Source: Sphaerosporella brunnea (lineage: Eukaryota > Ascomycota > Pezizomycetes > Pezizales > Pyronemataceae). Taken from it: DNA of 64,000 nt. The notes below the pieces were generated by a model, which saw only the letters and a program-made list of their open reading frames with translations, did not search any database and was not told the DNA's origin. Each line of letters starts with the position of its first letter. Position 1 is the first letter of the stretch. The stretch is from positions 25,107 to 89,106 of the forward strand of contig VXIS01000199.1 in assembly GCA_008704415.1 (NCBI GenBank), in the 5' to 3' direction. Positions 22,932 through 34,872 of the stretch are shown piece by piece. The position numbers and the translations under genes are program-made.

Positions 22932-24782
22932 TTAAAAGTAAGATAGCAATCGTCCTAGTAGCATCGGGATTAGCATGAGAGATAGATATTGAGTCCATGT
23001 TGGATTGTTCACCTTGGGGAAGATGGTCGCAAACACCTTAATCTCCTCGGACAATTCGGTAGGAGAGTGCTCCCAGTCGAGGAACAGCGACGCCTTACCA
23101 ATCATCGACATGAAGTTCATGATGGCGTACTAGAGCACGTTAGCACATAAATACATAAATTCAATGCATACGCGGAGAACTCACGTGCTGTCCCAAGCAA
23201 ACGTGGGGTCCAGTTCCGAAAACCAGCCAGTTCTTAGTCGCAGCCTCAGCCTCGCCTCCCTCGAGCCAACGGTCGGGGTTGAAGGTCTCCGGGTCGACGT
23301 AGACTTCGGGGTCGTGAAGGGCGGGATACGTGGTAGGAATGATCATAGCACCCTTGGGGACTCTGTACTCGGGAGTAACGTTGAAACTCTTCTTGACCTC
23401 GTAAGGAACCATGAGAACGGGGGGGCGATATCGAAGCTGCTCCTTGACGACTGCACGAGTGTAAACCATCTGGTCGACCATGTCGATATCAATCCTCTTG
23501 TATGGGTCACCGCCTCTGACTCGGAGCTGCTCCTCGCGGACCTTGGCCAAGATGTCCGGCCTATCAGCGAGAATCTGGAATTGCCATGTCGATGCGCTGG
23601 ATGAGGCATCCTGGGAAGCAAAGAGGAAGGTGAAAATCGTCATCGCAATCTCCTCATCGGAGAACCAGCGAATCACCATTGGCTTAGGACCGGAGAAGCT
23701 CTCCTTCTCTTCCTGCGTCAACTTCCCGTACTCACGAGACTCAATCATAGACTTGACCCAGAAATCCATAGTGCAGATTGGCTTCTTGCCGGCCTCCATA
23801 GCCTCCTTAGACAACTTAGCACAGCGGGAAAACTCCTCCAACACGAAGTCGGCACACTTCTTTCCGTACCACGTCTTGGTGTAAGGAAGAATGATAGGGA
23901 AGTTGACAAGTTCCAGAGCGGCCGTAATTTTGTAGTAGTTCTCCGAGATATCGGCAACGGCTTCGTCGCTGATGTAGGTACCGCAGAAAGTTCTCAAAGA
24001 GACATGGCAGTTGATGTCACGGAATTCACCCATGTACTGGCGCGGCTTCCCATCCTTCGAAAGCTCAATCCACCGCTTGAAGTACAGATCGTAGATTTCC
24101 TCTTGCGCAGGAAGGTACTGGGCCACAGTCTTACGCGCGAACAGACCGTTCAAACCCTTACGGTAATCGACGTGGGCCTTTCCGTCGAGGAAAACCCAGT
24201 TGGTGGGACGCAGGATTTTCTTTGCGACATCGACGACGCAAGGGTTGACGTACATGGGAGAATTAAAAACCTTGCGAGCGAGATCCCTGGTGGATGCAAT
24301 GACAACGAACCTGATGGATAATTAGCTAGCTGGTCATAGCGAAATTGCGATACGAGAAGGATTGCATACTTGTGGAAGACTGATACACAACTCAAGGGGC
24401 CGCTGTTCCATTTCGCGAGATACTCTGAGAATTTGGGATCTACAGACTCCATAAAGGGGCCCATGAAGGGAATCTTGAACGCGGGGCCAACGATGCTGCC
24501 CTTGTTCCAGATGTATTTTACTGAACCACATGTCAGTTTACTGAATTGACTTTTTCCATTCATCCGCCACGACGACGACCACCACCACCACCACACCACC
24601 ACCAAAACAAAAGACTGCGTACCTTGATCGTAAGTTATCGACAAGACGAGAATGGTCGCAAGAACCTGCCACATGCTGACACCTTCCAGGCTTTTGCTAA
24701 CTGCGCCGACTCCATTAAGGATAGTCTGCAGAGGCTGCTCTGCGCTGCTCACCGCCGATGGCGGATTGTACGTTGTGTCCAT
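22932..24782 (-). CDS. ERG5: Sterol C-22 desaturase, cytochrome P450 CYP61
   Basis: Introduces the C22-C23 double bond in ergosterol synthesis at the ER. Exons 24782-24623, 24520-24370, 24310-23185 and 23129-22932; introns of 102, 59 and 55 nt; 544 residues in phase. The N-terminal helix ([14 protein letters not shown]) anchors the protein. CYP61 marks are [22 protein letters not shown], the I-helix [15 protein letters not shown], the K-helix EQLRYRPP and the haem loop [11 protein letters not shown] with the Cys ligand just before intron 3. FASQDASS distinguishes CYP61 from CYP51. The C terminus follows [12 protein letters not shown]. The first intron contains a CCA/CAC-rich run that lengthens it. 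Length and order match fungal Erg5; azole relevance is general family knowledge. Confidence 0.95.
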
Positions 24783-25944
24783 ATTTCACGGCGAAATTCG
24801 CTTGATTTTTGCCCACGCGTGTAAGGGGTCGACAATTCGGAATGATCCGCAATACGGTGACAAAGGAAGAGTGCACAGGCGGCAGACGAACAAGCGGGCG
24901 TGGGTCCGAGGCCGAACAGGAGAACGGAGGATGGAAAGGGAGCGAGCAGCGCAATCGATTCGAAAGCGGAGCAGGGGGATTATGTACTTTAAGTACTTTG
25001 ATAACCCGGTAGCTTCGTTCCTGGGCTGAACGACAAGCGCGAAAAGAAAAAGCAGGCAACAATTAAAGAGAACGGGGTAGGGGGGGTGGAGAGAACGAGA
25101 AGACCAGATTTGGGGGGGGGGGGGGGGAGCGAAAAAGGAGGAGCAGAGAAAGGAGAACGGGACCCTGGGGGGCAGTGGACAGGGCACTCAGAGATCCCGA
25201 ACGGGGGGGGAGGTTTGTATGGAGAGCAGCGCTTCCTTTCTAGTTTGAGTAGAGTACACAATTACTCGCGAGCGATGGGATGACACTAGGTTTGGGCAGG
25301 TACCAGTTGCCGGCAAGTGCCTGCGGTGGGAGGCGGTACACATGACTCGGCGGATGAGACCTGCTCATTTGCACGACTGGAAAAACGTCGCTATTTTATT
25401 GTTGCGGCTGTTGTTGGGGAGTTGTAATTGCACCCTTGCAAAAAAAAATGAGGTCACGACGTTTCTTTCATTTACCGGGCAGCTGTGTAGATGCTGTTAC
25501 GCGACGGTCAACTCAACCGGCACGCGATCTGGTGCCTACTCTACATATGTAGACTTATGCGCCCCGTTGATTCTGAAACGGCAAGTAGAACAACAGGTGC
25601 ATCGTTTGGGATATCGTCTCCGGAACGGAGCATTTCCATTCCGAAAAAAAAAAACACTAGCTAATACGTAAATTAATGAGAGCGGAAATAAATTTAAAGA
25701 TCTGCGGATAAGATCTGCTGATAAGATCCGCTCCAACTTTGTGGCTGGGCCAACATCCAACACACCGGCGGTGGTCTCTGGGCTGATCGTGATTTTCTCG
25801 GCCCTCGGCACCCGCCAATCTCATCATCTCTCGCGCCAAACGAGCCTCAGTGAAGAAACCATCTACCACTCACCAGAGTCACCAATAGCGAGCACCCACC
25901 AAAGATGTCCATCCCCACGTGACTCCACCCATTGGTCTGCTCGT
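24783..25944. other. ERG5 upstream region and spacer
   Basis: Holds the ERG5 promoter, a run of 15 G at about 25116-25130 and other G-rich tracts (25079-25215). A short tandem block, GATAAGATC(T/C)GC, is repeated about three times at 25694-25733. I see no gene. Confidence 0.5.
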
Positions 25945-26771
25945 TTACAAGCATGCGCAGCCGCTCGGCTCATTGTCAAGGTCCTGGAAATCGCCTGTCC
26001 TCCTGCGCTAGCGCGTTCCTCGCGATTGCTATTCATCCATCAGCACTATGCCCAGATGGAACGCCACCACCTTCCCTTCTCCCTGCGTCACATACCTTCA
26101 AACGCCTGCTCCACATTTATCGCCGCTCTGGCACTCGTCTCGAAGTAAGGAATGCCGCCCTTGCTCTGACAAAACGCCATTGCGCGTTTTTGCGAGATAG
26201 CCCGTTTCTTCTCAACATCGATCTTGTTCCCCAGCACCACGAACGGAAAACTGTCCGGGTCGCGTGGGACGCCTGGATCAAGAACTCGTCGCGTCAGCTA
26301 TCGAGCGTGTCGAACGACTTGCTGTTGTTGACATCGTAAACTAACACGCAGCAGTCGGCGCAACGATAGAATGCTATTCCCAGGGACTGGAAACGTTCTT
26401 GGCCGGCCGTATCCCTGAGCTGCTTCCGTATTAGCCCGGGGTCTCGGGCGTGGATGGAGGAAGGACCTGCATGGTCACGAGCCGATCGTCGACTATCACC
26501 TCTTTCGTGAGAAAGCCGGCGCCGATGGTCGCTTTGTAGCTGGCGCTGAACTTCTTGTTGACCTATTATGCGGATGGTGAGCACGTGGAGCTCACGGAAG
26601 GTGGGAGAGAGAGAAAGCGCACATATTGGTTCATGAGGGAGGTCTTGCCGACGCCGCTGTCGCCGAGGATAATGACCTGCGCCCGAAGCTAGTGAGTGCC
26701 GGCTCGAAGAAATGGCAACGCGTAAAACAGGGTTAAGGCACCTTGAGCATGACCTTCCTGCGGGAAGACAT
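25945..26771 (-). pseudogene. YPT7: Decayed Rab7/Ypt7 small GTPase gene
   Basis: All five exons of a Rab7 gene are recognisable: 26771-26742, 26676-26623, 26562-26467, 26419-26096 and 26028-25945, with good splice sites. Exons 1-3 are intact and hold the P-loop GDSGVGKTS and the effector stretch [19 protein letters not shown]. Exon 4 is damaged. The WDTAGQE motif reads RDTAGQE, TGG of LDSWRDEF is TGA (26294-26296), a one-base loss near 26265-26270 shifts the frame inside ASPRDPD, and the G5 motif SAK reads SAR. Exon 5 keeps IARNALAQED and a C-terminal GCAC prenylation-like end, but these lie in different frames. A functional product is impossible without recoding. The gene sits between ERG5 and HSP110. 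A working copy would be expected elsewhere in the genome. Confidence 0.85.
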
Positions 26772-27724
26772 TTGTGAGTTTGGTGGGTGTTTGTGTGTTA
26801 GTGAGGGGAGGGAGGTGCTCGACAAGTGGAGGCTGGCTGGGGACGGCGATGACGTTGGAGCGTTACACATAAAGAGAGGTCGTCGAGAAAGCAAAGGGCC
26901 GGTGTGGTGGGATAGAAAATCCAAGGGCGTAGGTCGTAGGGTGGACACGTTCAAATCAGCGTGTGGGAAGAGGAGGAGGAGGAGGGAGAGAAGGAGGGTT
27001 TGGTTTGTACCTTGCCAAGTGACTAAGTTCGTGAGAACATAGCTCTAACGCGACAGCTTGGCCCAAGCTACGACTGCCAACTCCTCAAGCGCCCAGTATC
27101 ATTTACGAGCTGAGAATTGCTGTTTCAGTGTCCTCCGACATCACGGTCTTGCAGTCCTCCGATTCATCTCTATTCAAACCGACTTAGGTATTTCTATAAA
27201 CCTTCTAATATGCTGGCGCGGGACGACCACCACAACCTCAACGGCCGCGATCGCGACCTAGTGACGCGAATATGGCTTCGATTGTGAGCATTTTTGCAAA
27301 TTAATTCCATAGCCTTGTCGGTCACTCCCGTCATGCAGCGTCACTCTGGCTGGGATCATCCTTCATCACTCTAATCGTTTTGAGACCGACTAACAGAACA
27401 TACAACTGATAAAAGACCTCCAAAACAAAACAAACACACAACACGCGCACACACACATGAACGAAGTAAGGATGAACACAAAATGATCGAGACCGAAAGG
27501 AGAACGTAAGAAACCGAAAAACGACAAGATTCCCGTCGTGCTTGGAGTAAAAGAAAAATGAAAAGAAAACCGACACGACGAGGTAGAACAGCCCTTTATA
27601 AAACTCCCTCACCACTACAAGTGTTTTTCCTACCATCTACGCCGTCGCAACAGCAAGGAAAACAGAAACAAAAGAAACGAAACCAGGAACCGGAGAAAGA
27701 AAAAGAGGTAGCACGGATCACATT

Positions 27725-30189
27725 TTAGTCCATGTCCATCTCCTGAGGCTGCTCAGCCTCCTTCTTCTCGGCTTCGCCCTTGTTCTGCTGAGCCTGCTTC
27801 TTGAGCATCTCCTCCTGGGCCCTCCTCAGGGTCTCCGCCTCGTTCTTCTGCGCGAGGTAGCTTTGCCGCTTCTCCTCCTCCTTGTCGAAGTAGCGCTGCG
27901 CAATGGGTGCAACGACAGAACGGAGCTCCTCCATACGAGCAACGTAGACGGCCTTGGTAGTGTCCTCGCCATCTCCGTAGAGCCACTCCTGCGTGCGCGT
28001 CAGAATCTCCGTCCTGATAACATGTTGTGGATCGAGAAACCTACCTCAGTGTCGTCCAAGGCCTTGTGAGCCTTGGCCTTCTCCTCTTCGCTGGAGAACG
28101 GGGCGTACAGATCGTCGATCTTGCCGCGGTTCTCGTAGATGTACTCCTCGAGGGCGTTCTTCTTGTCTTCAGTGTCCGCGACCAACTTGTCCTCCATGAA
28201 CATTTGCATCTCGCGCTCGGTCCAGGCTTGCTTGGTAGCCTCGTCGATGGAAGCGGTCACAGAGACGACAGGAAGATCGCCCTTCTTAATCTGCTTCTTA
28301 ACCTTGCGCGTCTTCTTAGGCTTCTCCTCGCCGTTGGCAGCATCCGTCTCCATGGCCTGGTTATCATAGTGGGTCAGTAAGTCAGAGGAATCTTTCCGCA
28401 GCTTTCGAGGGGGTGCGGGTGAGGATGGAGATGGAGGGGGGTGATCGCCCTGGAGTGTTTCACCCCGTATGGGACGGTCGTTCGAAACATTTGTACTCAC
28501 ATCGCCTTCTTCTTTAACCTCCTCTTCGATTTCAACTTCCTCAACGTAAAACCCTCCCTCGACGTTCAAGACTCCGTGAAGGTTGACTCTGGCCTTCAAC
28601 TTGCAAATCATGAAGTCACCCTTGGGGTCGGGGTGGACACCTTTAACAGAGAAGCGGCCGATCCAAGGAGACATCTTGCCCGGCAGCTTCTCGGGCTCAG
28701 CGTACCTAGCCTCCAAGTCGAAAGGCTCCTTGCGGTAGAAGGTGAGGATCTTCGTCGAGGGGACAGTGTTGTTCTTGTTGAAAACGGTCAAGCTGGTATC
28801 CTCATCGGGGATATCAGGCGACTGCTCCCAGGTGAACTCGATAGGGTAGCTGAGGATGTCGTGGACGGAGAAGTCCCTGACACGGAAAACGGGGGAAAGG
28901 ATAGCGCAAGCAAAAGCGCAGCCACGAGCGACCGCCTCGTCCTGGTTCAGGGTGAAAGAAAGGGGCTTGCCAAAGAACTCGGAGATGCGCTCCTTGATGG
29001 AAGGAACACGAGTAGAGCCACCGACAACCTCGATAGCATCAATGTCCTCCTTGGTCAGCTTGGCCTCGGCAAGAGCCTCCTCGAGGGGCACGTGGACACG
29101 GTCAAGCATGGGCTTGATCAGCTCCTCGAGCTCCTCACGCTTGAGCATACCAGAGGCATCAACATCGTTCATCACGGACTCGACGTTGAACGGCGCCTGA
29201 GCGTTAGCCGACAGGACCTTCTTCAGCTTCTCGACAGCGACCGCCACACGGAAGTAGGCCTTCGCGTTGGAGTAGATGTCGATCTTGTACTTCTCCTTGA
29301 AAACGCCGGCAAAGTGGTCAATGAGAACCTTGTCGATGTTGCGTCCACCGAAGTGTCTGTCAAAAGCGGTGGACAGGACCGTCAATTCACCTTTCCTGAA
29401 CTGGACGATGGACGCGGTGTAGTTGCTGTGTCCGATGTCGACGAAGCAAACCCGGCGAGGCTTCTCCTCGGCAGTGGGAAGATCGGTCTTCGTAATTCCC
29501 CATCCCAAAGCAGCCGCGGTGGTGTCGTTCATCAACCGCAGAAGCTTCAGGCCAGCGATTTCGGTGGCGTCCATGATGGCGCGGCGCTGGGCGTCGGTGA
29601 ACCATGGGGGAACGCTGAGCACAATGTCGGAAACCGGGAGCTTGAGCTCTGCGGAAGCGGTAGCTTTGATCTTGTTGAGGAACATAGCGATGAGTTGTGT
29701 CGCCGAGAAGACCTCGTCTTGTCCAAGGTACTTAACCTTCACGCCAACATCACCGTTCGCCGCCTCCACGAGGTCTGCGGCAATGTACTGCTTCTCAATC
29801 TGGATCTCGGGGTCGTTGAATTTCCGCCCAGCAAGACGCTTCAAGTTTCCGACCGTGTTCTTGAGATTGGAGATCTCCTGCGTCTTCGCGGCCTCACCCA
29901 CATATCGACTCTTGGGACCAAAAGCAACAAGAGAACTACTCGCCAGTCAGTGACATTTCTCATTCCGGACACGCAGTATGGGACGAAGGGTATGGCTTAC
30001 GGAGTGGAGCGGTTGGACACCTCGTTCGTGATCTGGAGGTAGGGTGATGTGTTAGCTACGCACTCCTAGCTTCCGAAAGAGAGCAAGACGGCAAGAGAAA
30101 GGACATCAACGTACAACGTCGACACCACGGTTCCTTGCTACCGCAATAGTAGTAGCGAGGGTTCCGAAATCGACACCAACGACAGACAT
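27725..30189 (-). CDS. SSE1: Hsp110-type Hsp70 co-chaperone (Sse1/Hsp88)
   Basis: Cytosolic nucleotide-exchange factor and holdase for Hsp70. Exons 30189-30115, 30032-30001, 29935-28501, 28356-28045 and 27988-27725; 705 residues in phase. The N terminus reads MSVVGVDFGTLATTIAVARN, then RSTPSLVAFGPKSRY and NTVGNLKRLAGRKF, all Sse1-type variants of the Hsp70 ATPase. Later marks are LMNDTTAAALGWGI, FVDIGHSNYTASIV and VEVVGGSTRVPSIKE-type phosphate loops (here IEVVGGSTR). The acidic linker after the beta domain and the Lys-rich KPKKTRKVKKQ lead into the helical lid ending PQEMDMD. Intron 3 (28357-28500, 144 nt) has no stop and a length divisible by three, so unspliced message would still be read through. 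A long plus-strand open frame covering this gene is a codon-bias shadow. Confidence 0.95.
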
Positions 30190-31831
30190 GGCTTCAGCTG
30201 TCTCTTCTAACTCGGTCTAGGAAAATGACTTCTGTTGAGGGAGCAAGTCAGCTTTCGGCGATTGGCAGGTGCGTGTATTTTTTGTATCGGCTGCAAGTTG
30301 TCGAGGGAGCAAGCTGTAGATGCTCAAATTGGACAATGGCGGGGCTAGGGACTGACTTTGTAGGCAAAGAAACTCGTCGGGAACGTTGCAAAAGAATTAG
30401 GGGGACAAGTGCTTTGAAAGGGTGTGTGTGGTGGTTTTGGTTGGGGAGTTGCTTTGGGATGGAGAATGATGGGGAGGGGTTAGAAGGGGGTAGTGGGGGA
30501 GACTGTTTAAGGCGGGGAACTTCTACTGTCCGGGTGTGTTGTTTTTTCTTCTCGAGCCGCATTTTTTTTTTTTTTTTTTCGGTTAGATCGACCTCGCCAG
30601 AGAAACTTCGAACTTTCGAGTGCGTTCCATGGCCCTCCATGCCCATCCATTGATCAGATCAACATCGATCAAACTGAGAATCGCAGCAGCAACCGACCGC
30701 CTTTCGACTTAAACATAATTAATTCTGAGCCGAGTGTGTGCTCTGCAGCTTTTCGCGCCTAATATTCATCGACTAGCACAACTACTTGGCAATATTCAGT
30801 GAATGAAATGCTTTGGGTTGAGTTCACCAGTTTTGAGACAAAGAATATGTGGTGACAGCCTGCACTTTGTAGCTTTGGTAACTTGGGGATTCTGTCAACG
30901 AGTACTCTAGCCGGACAAAGAGGCGGCTGCTTTCATCATGGTATCTAGAGCGTCGAGTGATGACGAATGTTGGGCTTCCGGAGCTCCTTCAGACCGCTGC
31001 ACAGACAACGCCTCTCAAACTAGTGTAGGCTGGCTAAATAAACAAAGAGGCAACGGGTTCAACGACTGTTCCTGATCGCGGCCGTCAGGTTGCAGTCCAC
31101 CTGGCAAACCGAAGACCCTGAGTAGCACCAGATATCACTCGCTTGGGTTGGAGGTGACTAATGTGGACTACCGACCTTTCGCTAACTAAACGAGAGCCGA
31201 ATCGTCGTCGCCATGTCTGTTCATGTTCACTCTCTGCCTTCCTGCGCCGTTGGACCAGGATTTCTTCCTTTGTCGTCAATGCTTGGTGTTTCAAAGTTTG
31301 CGTGTGGATGTCAAAGCCGAATGAGCCCCCTGCATCTATTCAAGTATTCTGTATCTTATTATTTGTACATTATAGCTACCGCGAAGATCCTCACCTTCGT
31401 CCGGGAATCCACTACATCGCCTGTTGCACACACGTCAAAGCTACCATCACGCCATGCCATTATATGAAGAACCACCCAAAGCGCTATAAAAAGACATAAA
31501 CCGCATACGCCTGCTAATGCAAAAGAACAAGAAAAGAAAAGAAATATCATCAATCTTTCTATGAGAATGCACAGTAAAACAGCAAAATACAGCAGCCACC
31601 ACCACTCTCGATTTAAAGCCCCTCGAAATGCGGTTTTCTAACACAGACTTTTAGCAAAGGAAAACTGAAGAGAAATGCAAAGCCATACTACCTTGCCTCA
31701 AGGACTAGAGCTCATCAGATCAATGGGCAAAGAGGTATCTGAATCGGTGTGACTTCTCATGCAGACGCCTCTCTGGCCTTCCGTTTGATGCATTCTCTGC
31801 CACTGGAACGATCCATAAAGAAGGAGGAAAA
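30190..31831. other. Intergenic between HSP110 and chitin synthase
   Basis: Contains the HSP110 promoter side (30190 onward), a T tract at about 30561-30580 and the 3' flank of the chitin synthase gene. Several AGAAN/NTTCT-like pieces occur upstream of HSP110, but none forms a convincing heat-shock element by eye. No gene is supportable. Confidence 0.5.
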
Positions 31832-34472
31832 CTATTTCGGCTTCTTCTGCAGCCTTCGTCTCTCCTTCGGACGGCCTTCCCTCTCGTCTGAGCCGTCCAT
31901 GACATCCCCTGGAAGAGACGTGGACTCCGGTGAAGACGAATCTGGCCTTGCAGCATCGATGACCGTGGCTTCGGTGCCGTTTTCTTCCTCGTCATCACTT
32001 GCCGAGGTCCGCACAAGGCTCAGTCTAGCCAGAGGACTACGAGCTGCCGCGATTGGCCGAGCCGAGGGGCGGTGAACTTGATCGGGAAAGACAAGGTGTA
32101 GTGGTCCAACAATGGACACCGGCGACGAGCGATCTTCATGCAAGCCACCTGGGCTGTGGGATTGACTTGTAAAAGTGCTGGATCCTGCAACGAAGTATCC
32201 ATAGTTACTGGTACTGGAATCTACAGAACTTGAGGAAGTATTTTCCGCAAGCTTGTAACCGTGGATGTCCTCAGATGAATCAGGACTACCCGCCCTCCTG
32301 GATTGAACCATGTATGCACCTCCTGCTTCCTTTTGATTCGCTTGTGCGACCTGGTATTTTCGACGGTCCTCCTCGCCCATGATGCTTTCCACCCGTCTGG
32401 GAAAATACACAGAGCCACCGGCTGCAGTGCTAGCAGCTGAAATGAACGAATCGAAAGAATCCCGGGGATGAAGCGGGACATGTGGCGCGTTAGGGTTGCG
32501 AGGTAGGTTATCCGGGAGAGTTCCCATGGAGTCGTTGGGATAACTGTAATAGCTGCCTAGACCTGACAGCTGCTCCTCTGCCCTAGTCCTGCCGTCGGGG
32601 ATCCTCTGGCGAAGCTCCGCAGCGGCTTGCCTCTGCGCCTCGATCGCAGGTCGGAACGATTCTGGCACAACCTGAAGATCGTCGCCTTGTGCTTCGGCCT
32701 TTTCAATCGCTTCTCGAGGAGTTGTCTGAGCATCAGCGGCTCCGGCATCCGCACGTGGGCCGCCCCATGTCCGCTGACCAGCTGTGAAAATTCCATAGAC
32801 CATGTACAGCCAGTTGAAGAATGGGTTGATGACGAACATGAGTGGATAGAGCCACGCTTTGAAGCGCTTCAGCCGGAGTCCAAAGTAAACCATCAATGCC
32901 CAGTTGAGACCCAGAGAAACGGCGATGAACCCAACTGGCAGCTGGTTGATTTTCTGAGTTGTTGTGATGATTGACAGGACCATCACAAAGAACAGGAGGG
33001 CAGTGGTACGAATGGTGTTTTGCATGAACCGAACAATGCAAAGGATCGGATACCGTATCCACAAGCGGGCGTCCGTCAACATGCAGACTTCGTTGGTTAT
33101 AAAGCCAAGGAACCATCGTCGGCGCTGCTTCAGCAAACTCTGGAAGGTGAGTACTGCCTCCGTCTTGCAGAATGCTCCGGTGCACATCTGGATCTGATAT
33201 CTCTCGCTTGCGCCGATCATGAATAAATGCGTCAACCAACGATCTTCACCAAGATGGCACTTTCCGTAATCAAAGAGGTCTTCGCACTGCTCGGCCTTGT
33301 CTGCAAAGTAGTATTTGGCCATCTTTCGAAACGCCGAGAACCGGAGAATCGTAAGTGCACCGGGAAGACACGTGACTGAACCACAAGCAGACTCCACTGA
33401 GCGCTCAAACAATTGACCATGGATATATTCCATGTCTTGCAGCAGAGTAATCAATGACTGTTTCTTGGCGGTGGAAGTGATGACGCCGGTCATTGCCAGC
33501 ATGTTTTGCTTGCTGCCGGGTTTCAATTCCTATTGGTTCGGCGTTTGTGTCAGCATCAACTTTGTTTTCTTTTTCTTCTGCCATGACAGACGCGCTAAGC
33601 GCTGCGGACACCACATACCATCTCGTAGACAAAGTTCTGAATACATACTTTGTCCAAGATACAGTCAGAGTCAATGAACAGGATAAAAAGATTGTCGTTT
33701 CTCTTGAGATACTCGATATACACCTTGTCGATCAGCTTGAAAGTTCGCTTCTGGCAATGCCGTTTCCCTCCATGCTTGAACCTCGAAACTGTTATGCGCA
33801 TTCCACGATAGGTGACATCCAGACTGGAAGGATAGCTTTCTAACGAAAGAGGAACACCTAGTGATTCGATACTCTTCAAGTACAGCTCATTCTCGTCTGC
33901 GCCGTCGAATGAGAGAAAAATGTGAAGGCAAGACGGGGGGTAATCGCCGTCGACTATGGAGTCCACTGCAGTCAACAAAACACTTGGATGCTCGTTGTAC
34001 ACCGGCATCACCACAACGACTTTAGGAGCCGTCGATTCGTCGAGTACAGATTTGATCCGGCGATGTCTTCCGAGATTGTTTGTGACGAGTTGGTAGATGC
34101 AAAAGAGCCAGGGCACGGTGAGAAGAATTGCAAACGTCCAGAATGCGAACCACTGCAAAAAGCTGACCATTTCTGTGGGGAAGTGCCGTGTGATTCTTGA
34201 GGGGAGCGGCAGTGTCACGACCATCACCGGCAAGAATATGCAGCTGGAAACGATTGTGAGCCTTCCAAACAATTCAGTTATCATAGGAGGTTTCAATGTA
34301 CCCACCGGAATGCAGTGAACAGTATCATCACCACCACCGCCAAAACACGGCTGTGCCATTTCTCAGCCTTCTGAAATGCCTTTACCAGGCAGTACAGAAA
34401 AGCAGCCAGCCAAAGGAACCACTCGAGCAGCGCTGCAATCATGACAGCACCCATTATGGAGCAATAAACAAT
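31832..34472 (-). CDS. Chitin synthase, class VI (ChsD) type; 5' exon(s) unresolved
   Basis: Membrane-bound GT2 enzyme that polymerises UDP-GlcNAc into chitin. Supported exons: 34472-34306, 34261-33619 and 33529-31832 (introns 44 and 89 nt), 835 residues from the first supported exon. It opens with IVYCSIMGAVMIAALLEWFLWLAAFLYCL and two further helices. The catalytic part follows: VVVVMPVYNEHPSVL, FIDSDCILD, GEDRWLTHLFM and the QRRRWFLGF product-site motif, then a cluster of membrane helices and the conserved IFTAGQRTWGGPRADA. EDRWL and the lack of myosin or cytochrome b5 domains point to class VI. The last 280 residues are Ser/Pro/Arg-rich and probably disordered. Upstream sequence to about 34870 encodes plausible N-terminal protein (CDYTLKSVEKLRSWNDLANQ at about 34710-34770; EGLGGIAAYAGDPKWAHEL at about 34500-34550), but I could not splice it in phase. 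An ATG at 34454 is the fallback start. Confidence 0.88.
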
Positions 34473-34872
34473 CTATCAGACTCAGACGTTAGCTCATGTG
34501 CCCACTTCGGATCACCAGCATAGGCCGCAATACCTCCGAGACCTTCCATGGGCCTGTCAGTGCTGGAGTAGTGGTCATGTTGAACTTTATGATCCCAGAC
34601 GTGCACCTTTAGCGGTTCAGGAACGAAACTATGTAAACTGTCCGCGCCTCCTCGCTGATTGAATGGCGCTGTTGGTTTGCGAGGTCGTTCCAGGAACGTA
34701 ACTTCTCGACAGACTTGAGTGTGTAATCGCAAGACCGCTTTCCTTGAGGCTGAAGGAGTGACAGATGCCAGAGCAGAGCGGCCCGGACGGCTACCTCGAC
34801 ATTATCAATACTTTGCAACACACAAGAAAAAAACGGGTCGGTGATAGAAACGCTCGGGTAATAAGGCAAATT

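Noticed and set aside
28441..30042. 533-codon open frame on the plus strand opposite SSE1
   Set aside because: It mirrors the coding exons of Hsp110, is Leu/Val/Asp-rich and has no family pattern. Codon bias of a highly expressed gene creates it.
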